Source of the DNA: Amycolatopsis camponoti
GTDB lineage: Bacteria; Actinomycetota; Actinomycetes; Mycobacteriales; Pseudonocardiaceae
Assembly: GCF_902497555.1 (NCBI RefSeq)
Contig: NZ_CABVGP010000002.1
Span: 136,501-200,500 of the forward strand
Direction: 5' to 3'
Length of the DNA stretch: 64,000 bases
Positions 39,654 to 47,570 of this stretch are shown in pieces. Positions within the stretch are counted from its first letter, which is position 1, and each line of letters begins with the position of its first letter. The position numbers were made by a program, and so were the translations under genes. Under the pieces are notes generated by a model. It was not told where the DNA came from. It made no database searches and was given only the letters and a program-made list of their open reading frames with translations.

Positions 39654-39703
39654 GCGGCCACCGTACCCAGCGGCGCTCGCGGGGACAGGACCCGAACGTC
39701 GGG

Positions 39704-40543
39704 TCAGCAGCGAAGCTCGGTGACGAGCGCCCGCAGCCACGGCCCGGCGATCGCGGGCTCGGCCGAGATCGTCCGGACGAGCCTGTCCCGCACCTCCGCG
39801 GAGCGGCCGGCGTCGACGAGCGCGAATGCTTCGGCCAGCGCGCGGCGCGTCGCCTTGCCGTGGTCGGGAGTCCGGACGGTCTCGTCGGTCCACCGCTGCC
39901 GCGGGAAGGACGGGGTCAGCTTCGGCTGGTCGTTGCCGAAGTAGAACCAGACATCCCGAGCGAGCGACACGTTGCGCACCGCCGCGGCGGGCAGCTCGCG
40001 CGTCCAGGCGACGTCCTCCTGCCAGCGCCAGGCATCCGGGCGGATCGGCTGGCGGAGGGTGACGCCGAGGAACCGCAGCTTGCGCCGGATGACGTGCCAA
40101 GCTTCGCGGTCTTCGTCGATCCAATCGCGGAGCTGGACGTACAGCTCGGTGAAGGTGTCGCCTTCGTAGACGAGGTCGACGAAGACGGTCGGCCGCGTCC
40201 CGCGGGCGAGCGCGTAGGGGGTGATCCCGGCGGCGGCGAGGTTCTCGCGCAGCAGCTGGACATCCCGGCGCCCGAAACCGTTTCGTGGCTTGAGGGAGAG
40301 CGGCAGCTGCCGCACGCGATCCCGCCACGAAGTCTGTTCGAGGGCGCCGCCGAGGAGGTCGTGCATGCTGTCCAAGGAGCGGCCGACGAAGTGGAGTTCG
40401 CCGTCGCCGCAGCGGGCGAGGACCTTGGCGGTGCAGGTGGTGAGGTCGCCGAGGAACCAGAGGTGCGGCTGTGCGGTGTCGTCGAGCAGCGTCCCGACCT
40501 GGTCGGGACGCACCAGGTCCCACCGGAACGGTCGGTTCGTCAT
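39704..40543 (-). CDS. Hypothetical 279-aa protein
   Basis: I do not recognise a family with confidence. The protein begins MTNRPFRWDLVRPDQVGTLL. Notable segments are PHLWFLGDLTTCTAKVLARC, GDGELHFVGRSLDSMHDLLG and TPYALARGTRPTVFVDLVYEGDTF, which suggest a phosphoribosyltransferase-like or DUF fold. There is no signal or membrane segment. The ATG at 40543 is taken as the start; the open frame continues 735 bp further upstream into repeat-rich, proline-coding DNA that I reject as coding. Confidence 0.68.
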   Translation of the reverse strand: MTNRPFRWDLVRPDQVGTLLDDTAQPHLWFLGDLTTCTAKVLARCGDGELHFVGRSLDSMHDLLGGALEQTSWRDRVRQLPLSLKPRNGFGRRDVQLLRENLAAAGITPYALARGTRPTVFVDLVYEGDTFTELYVQLRDWIDEDREAWHVIRRKLRFLGVTLRQPIRPDAWRWQEDVAWTRELPAAAVRNVSLARDVWFYFGNDQPKLTPSFPRQRWTDETVRTPDHGKATRRALAEAFALVDAGRSAEVRDRLVRTISAEPAIAGPWLRALVTELRC

Positions 40544-40802
40544 GGAGGCCAGGGTAGGTTCGGGATTCGTTGGGCGGCAACGGGTTTTCGGGGATGCCTT
40601 GGGGCGCCGGGGTTGGGGAGTCCGGTGTGGTCGGTGGGGGCGGGCGGCGGTTTTGGTGGGGGATGCCGCGGGTTGGTGGGCTGCTTGTGGTTGCGGGACT
40701 CGGGAAGTGGTGATGGGGACTGCTGCGGTGGTGGAGGTTTGGTGGATCGCCCGGCTGGATTCGGGGCCGGGACGCGGGTTGCGCGGTGGAGTGGAGTTGG
40801 TC

Positions 40803-40858
40803 GGGAGCCGGGAGCCGGGAGCCGGGAGCCGGGAGCCGGGAGCCGGGAGCCGGGAGCC
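40803..40858. repeat. Eight perfect tandem copies of GGGAGCC
   Basis: The 7-bp unit GGGAGCC is repeated exactly eight times, 56 bp, with G-runs on one strand and C-runs on the other. Related degenerate units go on to about 41070. A 7-bp unit makes the array cycle through all reading frames, so copy-number change there would shift frame. Confidence 0.92.
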
Positions 40859-40897
40859 AGGCGCGGGGCGCGGGGTGCGGGGCGCTGGGGCGGGGAT

Positions 40898-41070
40898 CCG
40901 GGAGGTGAGCACTGGAAGCCGTGCGCGGGAGCTGGGAATTGAGTGCCGGGCGGGGCGCTGGGAGCCGGCGGCCGGGAGCCGGGAGGTGAGCGCTGGGAGC
41001 GGAAGCGGAGCTGGGAGTTGGGTGCCAGGCGCGGGGGAGCCGGAAGCCGGGCGGGGGAGCGGGGAGTTTC
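40898..41070. repeat. Two degenerate ~81-bp direct repeats
   Basis: Segments beginning CCGGGAGGTGAGC at 40898 and again at 40979 (81 bp later) share the series CTGG(A/G)AGC, GGAGCTGGGA(A/G)TTG and GTGCC(G/A)GG in order. They look like a decayed higher-order repeat built from the neighbouring GGGAGCC units. Confidence 0.65.
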
Positions 41071-41468
41071 CGGGTGGAACTGGGCTGTAGTGGAGAACCG
41101 CCCCGCCGACATCGAGGTGGTGCGGGGCCGGCCGGTCGGACCGGCTGCTGCGACGCGGCGCACGAACGGACCGTCCGGCGCTCCGAAAATCTCGACGGCG
41201 TGGGTTGGTCGCCTGCCGTGAGATCGGCGAGCCGCTGGTGGCCGCGTCGAGAGACTCGTTGGAGAAAGGGCGAGCCACCGGTGGCCGCGTCGAGGAACTG
41301 GGTGGTGGGAGCGGCTCGGTGAGCGGAGGGCCGGGTGGGCCGCAGGTATGCGGCGGCTTCGCTGTGGTGGCAAGAGGTCCTGGGCGGGCGCGGGCGGCGC
41401 CGCCGGGGGAAATGGCCGTGCCGAGGGACCGCCCTTGCGGTTCCTCGGCCCGGCCTTCGGAACGGCCC

Positions 41469-43202
41469 TCAAGCCGTCCACTTCGGATCGCGGCCCAGGT
41501 AGCGCAGCAGCTCCGCTGCCGCGTCGTCGTCGGGGTGGGGGGTCAGGGCCGGGGCGTAGGCGAATCCTCGCAACGGCTCCGCCAGTTGCTTCGCCACCGG
41601 CAGCAGCGCTTCCGCCATCTCCGTGGTCAGCGGGGACTCCTGGCCCGTCGCGATCGCGATGTCCCACGCGTGCACCGCTGCGTCCAGGGCTGCCGCTCCC
41701 ATCGCCACCGCCGCCGGGAGGGCGCCCTGCGGGAGGGGAGTCGGCACCGCTTCCGCGTCCGGGGACACCGTCGCGAACGCCGCTGCCGCCGCGGCCATCT
41801 TGGGCTCCAGGAACTCCGGCGCGTCGGCCAGCTCGCCCGACGGCGCGAACGGGTTGAAGTCCGGGCCCGGCTCTCCCGTGATCGAGGCCGCGTAACCCTG
41901 CTGGTCGCCGCCCGCGTGCTGGAGGACCTGCGTCACGTTCCACTCCACGCACGGCGTCGGGAGGGACCAGTCCGTTACCCCCGCCGTCGCCGAACGCAAT
42001 GCCTGGTGCGCCGAAGCCAGCAGCGGCCACGACGACGGAAGCGACGGCGAAACCGGCGATGAGACCGGCGAAGACAGATCCGCGAAGAACGCTCGGATGT
42101 CCGCCACCAGGACCTCCGGGGCCTCGTGCGCCGAGTAGTGGCCGGCCGCGTCGCGGGGGCCGCCGCTGCCCGACCGGGTGTCGTACGCGTTCCAGCTGAC
42201 GATGTTCGCGTGGTCGCGCTCGGCGAAGCGGCGGATCGACTGGAAGTCGCCCGCGAACATCGCCAGGCCCGTCGGCACCGTCGTCGGGCCCTCCGGGTGG
42301 GCCGTCGTGTGCGCGTCCTCGTAGTAGAAGCGGATCGACGAGCCGCCCGTGCCGGTCAGCCAGTACAGCGCCACGTTCGCGATGACGAAGTCCGCGTCGA
42401 GGTGCTCGCCGAACAGCTGCGCGTTCCACGCCAGCAGCGCCAGCGGGGAGTCGGCCAGCGCGAACGCGAGGGTGTGCGGCTGCTGGCTGTGCAGCGTGTT
42501 GAAGGAGAACATGTTCTCGTAGAACCACTGCAGGTGCGCGAGCGCGGCCTGGTCGGCCTCGCTCAGGTCCGCCATCTCCGCCGGATCGCCGGACGGGAAC
42601 GAGAACAGCTGCGTGACGTGCACGCCGACGACCTTCTCCGGCGCGAGCCTGCCGATCTCCGGCGAGATCATCGAACCCGCGTCGTTGCCCGCCGCGCCGT
42701 ACGACTCGTAGCCCAGCCGGCTCATCAGCTCCGCCCACGCCGCCGCCGTGCGGTGCGTGCCCCAGCCCGCCGACCGCGTCGGGCCCGAGAACCCGAAGCC
42801 CGGCAGCGACGGGATCACCAGGTGGAACGCCGGCGCGTCGGCCGACTCCGGCTCGGTCAGCGGGCCGATGACGTCGAGGTACTCGACGATCGAGCCCGGC
42901 CAGCCGTGCGTCAGCACCAGCGGCGTCGCGTCCGCGCGGGACGACCGGACGTGCAGGAAGTGGATCGTCTCGCCGTCGATCTCCGTGACGAACTGCGGGT
43001 GCGCGTTGAGCCGCGCCTCGAACGCCCGCCAGTCGAACTTCGCCAGCCAGTGCTCGGCCAGCGCCCGGACCCGCTCGTTCGTGACGCCGTACTCGGCGGG
43101 CAGGTCGTCCGGCCACAGCGCCCGCTGGAGACGAACCGCCAGGTCGTCCAGGGCGGACTGCGGGATCTCGGCGCGGAAGGGGCGAAGGGCGGGGACCGTC
43201 AT
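41469..43202 (-). CDS. Epoxide hydrolase fused to a TIGR03086-like (DinB/mycothiol-type) domain
   Basis: A 577-residue fusion. Residues 1-376 form an epoxide hydrolase with the N-terminal EHN region, HGWPGS at 99-104, the nucleophile elbow GAAGNDAGS with D174, and catalytic H355 in AAGHYSAHEAPE. A Ser/Pro linker (377-391) leads to a second domain (392-577) with the TIGR03086 pattern: LPTPCVEWNVTQVLQHAGGD, AVHAWDIAIATG and LRYLGRDPKW. Such domains bind metal and belong to the superfamily that includes mycothiol-dependent enzymes. The ATG follows AGGAG. It is divergent from a TetR gene and probably induced by its ligand. Confidence 0.88.
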   Translation of the reverse strand: MTVPALRPFRAEIPQSALDDLAVRLQRALWPDDLPAEYGVTNERVRALAEHWLAKFDWRAFEARLNAHPQFVTEIDGETIHFLHVRSSRADATPLVLTHGWPGSIVEYLDVIGPLTEPESADAPAFHLVIPSLPGFGFSGPTRSAGWGTHRTAAAWAELMSRLGYESYGAAGNDAGSMISPEIGRLAPEKVVGVHVTQLFSFPSGDPAEMADLSEADQAALAHLQWFYENMFSFNTLHSQQPHTLAFALADSPLALLAWNAQLFGEHLDADFVIANVALYWLTGTGGSSIRFYYEDAHTTAHPEGPTTVPTGLAMFAGDFQSIRRFAERDHANIVSWNAYDTRSGSGGPRDAAGHYSAHEAPEVLVADIRAFFADLSSPVSSPVSPSLPSSWPLLASAHQALRSATAGVTDWSLPTPCVEWNVTQVLQHAGGDQQGYAASITGEPGPDFNPFAPSGELADAPEFLEPKMAAAAAAFATVSPDAEAVPTPLPQGALPAAVAMGAAALDAAVHAWDIAIATGQESPLTTEMAEALLPVAKQLAEPLRGFAYAPALTPHPDDDAAAELLRYLGRDPKWTA

Positions 43203-43224
43203 GGCTGGCTCCTGGGACTCGAAG

Positions 43225-43280
43225 ACTGGAACGGAATGCTTTGTTCCGAACTGTACCAGAGCGGAATGATCCGTTCCAGT
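43225..43280. promoter_or_regulatory. TetR operator region between epoxide hydrolase and tetR
   Basis: An 11-bp perfect inverted repeat, ACTGGAACGGA (43225-43235) and TCCGTTCCAGT (43270-43280), encloses a smaller pair CGGAA/TTCCG (43232-43236, 43244-43248). The GGAAC half-site recurs four times in 56 bp. It occupies the divergent region next to the TetR start at 43295. Confidence 0.7.
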
Positions 43281-43294
43281 GGTAATCTCGATCC

Positions 43295-43924
43295 ATGCCC
43301 GAGACCGCACTGCCCGGCCGCGCCGGCCAGGCCGCTCGCAACAACGTCGTCATCCTCGACGCCGCCCGCCACGTCTTCCTCGCGGACCCCAAGGCGCCGA
43401 TCTCGCAGGTCGCCGAACGCGCCGGCGTCGGCATCAGCGCCCTCTATCGGCGTTACGCCAGCAAGGAGGTCCTGCTCTCCCGGCTCTGCCACGAGGGCCT
43501 CCGCACCTACATCGCCGAGGCCGAGGCCGCCGACGAGGAGCCGGACGGCTGGACGGCGCTCACCGGCTTCCTCGGCCGGGTGGTCGACGCCGACGTCCAC
43601 TCGCTGACCGTCCACCTCGCGGGCACGTTCACCCCGACCGAGGAGATGGGCGCCGACGCGCGCCGGGCGAACGAGCTGTCAGCGGCCCTCTTCGCGCGGG
43701 CGCGGGCGACCGGGCGGCTCCGCGAAGACGCCGTCACCGAAGACATCGGCATGATCCTGGAGTGCTGCGCGGCGATCCGCGTGGACGACGCGGAACGCAC
43801 CACCGAGCTGCGCCGCCGATACCTGGCGATGCTCGTCGAGGGCCTCGAAGCGGGAAAAGACCGTGCCCTGCCGGGTCCGCCGCCGCGCCCGGGTGAGATG
43901 AACGGCCGCTGGCGTCCGTCCTGA
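43295..43924 (+). CDS. TetR-family regulator
   Basis: A 209-residue regulator with the helix-turn-helix AARHVFLADPKAPISQVAER, then VGISALYRRYASKEVLL (about residues 25-68), and a C-terminal helical domain of the SbtR type. It is divergent from the epoxide-hydrolase fusion over GGAAC repeats, so it most likely represses that enzyme gene. The ATG at 43295 is close to the operator, which suggests a leader of very few bases. Confidence 0.9.
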   Translation: MPETALPGRAGQAARNNVVILDAARHVFLADPKAPISQVAERAGVGISALYRRYASKEVLLSRLCHEGLRTYIAEAEAADEEPDGWTALTGFLGRVVDADVHSLTVHLAGTFTPTEEMGADARRANELSAALFARARATGRLREDAVTEDIGMILECCAAIRVDDAERTTELRRRYLAMLVEGLEAGKDRALPGPPPRPGEMNGRWRPS

Positions 43925-44061
43925 CGGACCCTCCGCGGCGCGTCCGGATGGCGGTAACGAATGTCGGGATTGCGACGACTGAACAGCGTCGGATGTCCAC
44001 GAATACCACGCAGCATCAGTCAGAGCGGCATTCCCCGGACCGGAACAGCGAGACCACGACT

Positions 44062-44928
44062 ATGCAAAGAACCTGGCGACGGATCACGATCCTGTCCTCG
44101 GTGGCCGCACTGGCCACGGCGTTCGTCGCGATGGCGCCCGCCGCGCAGGCGGAAACGCCCACGAGTGCTGTCGAAGTCAGCACCACCACCGTGGTGCCGG
44201 GACAGACCTTCACGCTCACGCAAACCATTCACAACGACCGCGATTTCACGGTGACTTTCGCGAAGGGCGCCATTTACGGCACCCCGACCCCGATCGTCGA
44301 CGTCGTCGACGTCGTGTCCTGCACCAACACGACGGCGGTCGGCTGCTTCCAGGCCGGCGGCAGCTACCGCGCCGCGTTCGGCGACCTCGAGGCGGGCGGC
44401 ACGAAGACCACGGTGTGGACCTTGCGCGTCAAGGACACCGCCACGCCGGGCCAGTTCACGCTGCAGCACCAGTTCGTCGGCGACAACTACTCCTTCGACA
44501 CCTACGACGGCCCGGTCATGACGGTCGCCAACCCGGCGACCAACGCCGACGTCAAGGTCGCGCTCGCCGCGACCGGCCACGGCGGCCTCAGCGCGCGCAT
44601 CGACTACACGCTGACCGTGACGAACAACGGCCCGTCCGCCGCGACCGGGATCCGCGTCGTGGCAACGTATGCGTCGGGCCTGTCGTTCGCCAGTGCCACC
44701 GGCTGCACCCGCGTCGGCACCACCCGGGCGCTGAACTGTGACGTCGCTTCGCTGGCATCCGGTGCTTCGGCGACGGCGAAGTTCTCGGTCAACGGCGGCC
44801 TGCTGGCGCTCGGCTCGTACACCACGACGGCGGTGCGCACGGCCAGTTCGCCGACCGATCCCACCAGCGCCAACGACAGCGCGTCGAAGACGTGCTCGGC
44901 GCTCACCGGGCTCATCGTGACCTGCTGA
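44062..44928 (+). CDS. Secreted DUF11-like (Ig-like fold) protein
   Basis: A 288-residue exported protein. The signal peptide is RTWRRITILSSVAALATAFV ending APAAQA (residues 2-30). It is followed by an Ig-like domain and by a DUF11 repeat (about residues 165-270: DVKVALAATG, IDYTLTVTNNGPSAATGIRV). The N terminus is placed at the ATG at 44062 because the earlier starts add about 23-38 polar residues before the signal. No lipobox or sorting motif is seen. DUF11 proteins are surface or matrix parts; the function here is unknown. A terminator follows. Confidence 0.78.
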   Translation: MQRTWRRITILSSVAALATAFVAMAPAAQAETPTSAVEVSTTTVVPGQTFTLTQTIHNDRDFTVTFAKGAIYGTPTPIVDVVDVVSCTNTTAVGCFQAGGSYRAAFGDLEAGGTKTTVWTLRVKDTATPGQFTLQHQFVGDNYSFDTYDGPVMTVANPATNADVKVALAATGHGGLSARIDYTLTVTNNGPSAATGIRVVATYASGLSFASATGCTRVGTTRALNCDVASLASGASATAKFSVNGGLLALGSYTTTAVRTASSPTDPTSANDSASKTCSALTGLIVTC

Positions 44929-44943
44929 GGGCTCGCGAGAGGT

Positions 44944-44985
44944 GAACCGGGCTCGTGTCCTCCGCCAGGGACGCGGGCCCGGTTC
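44944..44985. terminator. Bidirectional terminator between convergent genes
   Basis: The arms begin GAACCGGGC (44944) and end GCCCGGTTC (44985) with nine perfect outer pairs; inner CGTGTCC/GGGACGCG pairs extend the stem, leaving a small loop TCCGCCA. GCGTTTTC follows. It separates the DUF11-like gene from the convergent peptidase gene. Confidence 0.82.
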
Positions 44986-44991
44986 GCGTTT

Positions 44992-45753
44992 TCAGCCCGT
45001 GGCCGAGGCGTACAGCTTCGCGATGTCGTCGTCGAAGTACGCGCTGTAGGAGACGTCCGGGGTGTCGCCGCCGAGCTCGTAGCCGCCGATGACCCCGATG
45101 ACCACGCCGTCGGTCACCCACGGGCCGCCGCTGGTGCCGTCCGGGAACCCGGGGCACGCGACGCGCAGCTGGTAGGTGTCGGACCGCGTGGTGGCGCCGG
45201 TGCACACCACGGGGGAATCGGTGGTGTCGGGGTAGCCCGTCAGGGTGATCATGTGGTCGAATCCGCGGCCGGTTCCGAGCACATTCGCACCGGTGAGGCT
45301 TTCCAGTGAAGCCGTGTTGCCGGGTTGCTGAACGGTCAGGAACGCGAAATCCAGATCCGGGTCAGCCGACGACGTCCAGCCGTCCGCGACGGCGACTCCG
45401 GTGACCGTCCACATTCCCAGCGGGGCGACGCCGTCGTGATAAGCCGGGGCGAACGACATTCCGTCCCGGACGCAGTGCGCGGCCGTCAGCACCAGATCGC
45501 CGGCCTCGGAATGCACGACGCTCGCCGTGCAGAAATGACTCCCGTTCGCGAACAACGCGCCGACCGGGGAAAGGGTTTTCGCCGGAGCCGGGGAAGCAGC
45601 GGAAGCCTGAGTGGGCGGAGAAGTGACCGGGGCGCCCGCGGCGTAGGCGTCGTCGGCGGTCGTGCCCGTGCCGGCGACCAGGCCGGCGCCGAGCAGCACC
45701 AGCACCGCCGCCGCGCCCGCGAACGCAGGCCTCAGGAAGTTGATCGCCACCAC
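44992..45753 (-). CDS. Exported trypsin-like serine peptidase
   Basis: A 253-residue S1-fold protein. It has an N-terminal hydrophobic segment (residues 10-30) that may be a signal or anchor, then a short Pro/Ala/Ser linker and the protease domain. The triad reads H93 in LTAAHC, D135 in DLDFAFL and S208 in FPDGTSGGPW. The conserved GDSGGP has T for D here, as in some V8/trypsin relatives of actinomycetes. Ser/Thr specificity cannot be read. It is convergent with the DUF11-like gene. Confidence 0.86.
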   Translation of the reverse strand: MVAINFLRPAFAGAAAVLVLLGAGLVAGTGTTADDAYAAGAPVTSPPTQASAASPAPAKTLSPVGALFANGSHFCTASVVHSEAGDLVLTAAHCVRDGMSFAPAYHDGVAPLGMWTVTGVAVADGWTSSADPDLDFAFLTVQQPGNTASLESLTGANVLGTGRGFDHMITLTGYPDTTDSPVVCTGATTRSDTYQLRVACPGFPDGTSGGPWVTDGVVIGVIGGYELGGDTPDVSYSAYFDDDIAKLYASATG

Positions 45754-45844
45754 TCCAGATCACCACACCGCGGCCGTGTCGGCAGCGCAACGAGGCGGAT
45801 GCACAGCGACTTCACAGCGGTCGCGACGTCGTTAGCCTGGGGCC

Positions 45845-46624
45845 ATGTCGAGTTCGGTCAGGTCGCCTGACGGCACGGTCATCGGGTTCGAGACGCTGGG
45901 TGCGGGCCCGCCGATGGTCCTCGTCCACGGCACCGGCGCGGACCACACGCGCTGGTCGGCGGTCCGCGAGCGGCTCGCCGAGCGCTTCCGCCTCCACCTC
46001 GTCGACCGCCGCGGGCGAGGGCTGAGCCGCGACGAAGCGAGCGCGTACGACATCCGGCGCGAGGGCGAGGACATCGCCGCCGTCGCCGAGGCCGCCGGGG
46101 GCGGCGTCTACCTCCTCGCGCACTCCTACGGTGCCTTGTGCGCGCTGGAAGCCGTCGGGCGGACCGACGCCGTCACGCGGCTCGTGGCCTACGAGCCGCC
46201 CCGGCCGAAACCGGGGGAGCACGTGATCGGGCCGGATGCGCGTGAACGCATGCGAGCAGCCGGAACGCCCGAAGAGGTGCTCGTGATCTTCCTGCGGGAG
46301 GCGCTCCGGCTGGGCCCGGCGGACGTCGAGGCGATGCGCCGCACGCCGGTCTGGCCGGCCCGGGTGGCCGCCGCGCACACGATCCTCCGGGAGCTGGAGG
46401 TCGTCGAGCGGGCCGAGTTCGGCGCGAGCCTGGGTGAGATCGCCATCCCGGTCCGGCTGTTCGCCGGCACGGAGAGCCCGGAGTACCTGCGGCTCGCCGC
46501 CGACGCCGTGGCGGCGCGCGTGCCCGGCGCCGACGTCGTGCCGCTGCGGGGCCAGGCTCACCAGGCGATGGACTTCGACCCGGATCAGTTCGTCCGGGCG
46601 GTTTTCGACTTCGGCGAGGCGTGA
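45845..46624 (+). CDS. Alpha/beta hydrolase
   Basis: A 259-residue alpha/beta hydrolase with the oxyanion motif VLVHGTGADHTRW near residue 25, the nucleophile elbow AHSYGA (serine near residue 93), and the catalytic histidine in GQAHQAMDF near the end. The family covers esterases, lactonases and haloperoxidase-like enzymes. The ATG at 45845 is used. It stands alone, 91 bp after the divergent peptidase gene. No further specificity can be assigned. Confidence 0.87.
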   Translation: MSSSVRSPDGTVIGFETLGAGPPMVLVHGTGADHTRWSAVRERLAERFRLHLVDRRGRGLSRDEASAYDIRREGEDIAAVAEAAGGGVYLLAHSYGALCALEAVGRTDAVTRLVAYEPPRPKPGEHVIGPDARERMRAAGTPEEVLVIFLREALRLGPADVEAMRRTPVWPARVAAAHTILRELEVVERAEFGASLGEIAIPVRLFAGTESPEYLRLAADAVAARVPGADVVPLRGQAHQAMDFDPDQFVRAVFDFGEA

Positions 46625-46641
46625 GACCGGGGCCCGGCTGC

Positions 46642-47298
46642 CTAGGTGAGGTTCTTGGGCAGCAGGGTCGTCGTCGCGTCGGGGGCGGCGACCGCCTTGG
46701 GGCGCTTGTCGCGGAACAGCCAGCCGCCGACGATGCCGCCGACGAACCCGAACATGTGGCCCTGCCAGCTGACGCCCTCTTCGGTCGGCAGCAGGGACAC
46801 GAACTGGTAGGCGAAGCACAGGGCCATCACCAGCCCGATCACGATGTCGATCGGGTGCCGGTCGAACAGGCCGCGCACGATGATGTAGCCGAAGTAGCCG
46901 AAGACCAGGCCGCTGGCGCCGACGGTGACCGCCGACGTCGGCGAGATGAACCAGATGCCGAGACCACTGGCGACGATGATCAGCACGCTCACGCCGAGCC
47001 ACTTCTTCACGCCGCGGTAGGCGGCGAGGAACCCGAACACGAACAGCGGGCCCGAGTTGGCTTCGATGTGGTCCCAGCCGTAGTGCAGGAACGGCGCGGT
47101 GAAGATCTCCGGCAGCGACGCCGGGTCGCGCGTCACGATGCCGAACTCCCGGCTCAGGTCGTAGTCGGTCGGGGCGTTGACGAGCTGGATCACCCACATC
47201 ACGGCCAGCAGGCCGACCATCACCCAGAGGGCCTTCTTGGCCTCGGCGATCATCATCTCGGCTTCGCTGCGGGCCGGGCCCTCGCTGGTCGTGCTCAT
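46642..47298 (-). CDS. Rhomboid-family intramembrane serine protease
   Basis: A 218-residue membrane protein with six predicted helices. The catalytic serine is S129 in TVGASGLVFG and the histidine is H181 in WQGHMFGFVGG; H77-N81 in GWDHIEANSGPLF is a rhomboid-like HxxxN element. This dyad is that of rhomboid proteases, which cut membrane helices of other proteins. The C-terminal tail is short and basic. Its stop lies 16 bp after the convergent hydrolase's stop. Confidence 0.9.
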   Translation of the reverse strand: MSTTSEGPARSEAEMMIAEAKKALWVMVGLLAVMWVIQLVNAPTDYDLSREFGIVTRDPASLPEIFTAPFLHYGWDHIEANSGPLFVFGFLAAYRGVKKWLGVSVLIIVASGLGIWFISPTSAVTVGASGLVFGYFGYIIVRGLFDRHPIDIVIGLVMALCFAYQFVSLLPTEEGVSWQGHMFGFVGGIVGGWLFRDKRPKAVAAPDATTTLLPKNLT

Positions 47299-47433
47299 GG
47301 TCTCCCCCTGCTCGATGTGCGCCGAGGATATCCGGACGACGGGTGCGGACGCGGCGTTCCGGACCGAGCCGTGACCTGGCCGGGTGGCCGATCACGACGG
47401 CACACCGGCCGGAGGTGGTCTTCCGCGGCCGGT

Positions 47434-47517
47434 GTGACGCCCGGCGGCCGCGCGCTGGTCATGGCGATCGTCAACCCCACGCCCGACTCCTTCCGGGAGG
47501 CCGTCGAGGCGTCCTGA
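47434..47517 (+). pseudogene. Fragment of a dihydropteroate synthase-like (FolP) gene
   Basis: A 27-codon frame from GTG at 47434 reads TPGGRALVMAIVNPTPDSFR, then EAVEAS and a stop. This matches the conserved start of FolP (VMAIVNxTPDSF), the pterin-binding beginning of dihydropteroate synthase, but the rest of the gene is missing. It seems to be a remnant left by deletion. The upstream hairpin CACACCGGCC/GGCCGGTGTG (47401-47436) overlaps its start. Confidence 0.6.
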
Positions 47518-47570
47518 GTCGTTCATGTCGCCGGGACCATGGCGTACAAAGGACGAAGAGGTGATGCCGG

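Larger units (their letters stand above)
40544..41468. other. 925-bp repeat-rich gap without a supported gene
   Basis: The region between the hypothetical gene and the epoxide hydrolase fusion has no start with ribosome site or family match in any frame. It contains the GGGAGCC tandem array, longer degenerate repeats and a string of G-rich tracts. Promoter elements for the hypothetical gene may be near 40560. Confidence 0.7.

Noticed and set aside
40544..41278. Proline-rich frame continuing upstream of the hypothetical gene at 40543
   Set aside because: It is the translation of the GGGAGCC repeats (PGSRLPA units) and lacks stops only because the DNA is GC-rich; the ATG at 40543 is sufficient as start.
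43914..43929. GTCCGTC-CT-GACGGAC at the tetR stop as a terminator
   Set aside because: A two-base loop cannot form a stable hairpin and no T-run follows; the palindrome may be chance.
47401..47436. Hairpin CACACCGGCC/GGCCGGTGTG as a terminator
   Set aside because: No gene on either strand ends just before it; it overlaps the FolP fragment start and may be chance in GC-rich DNA.
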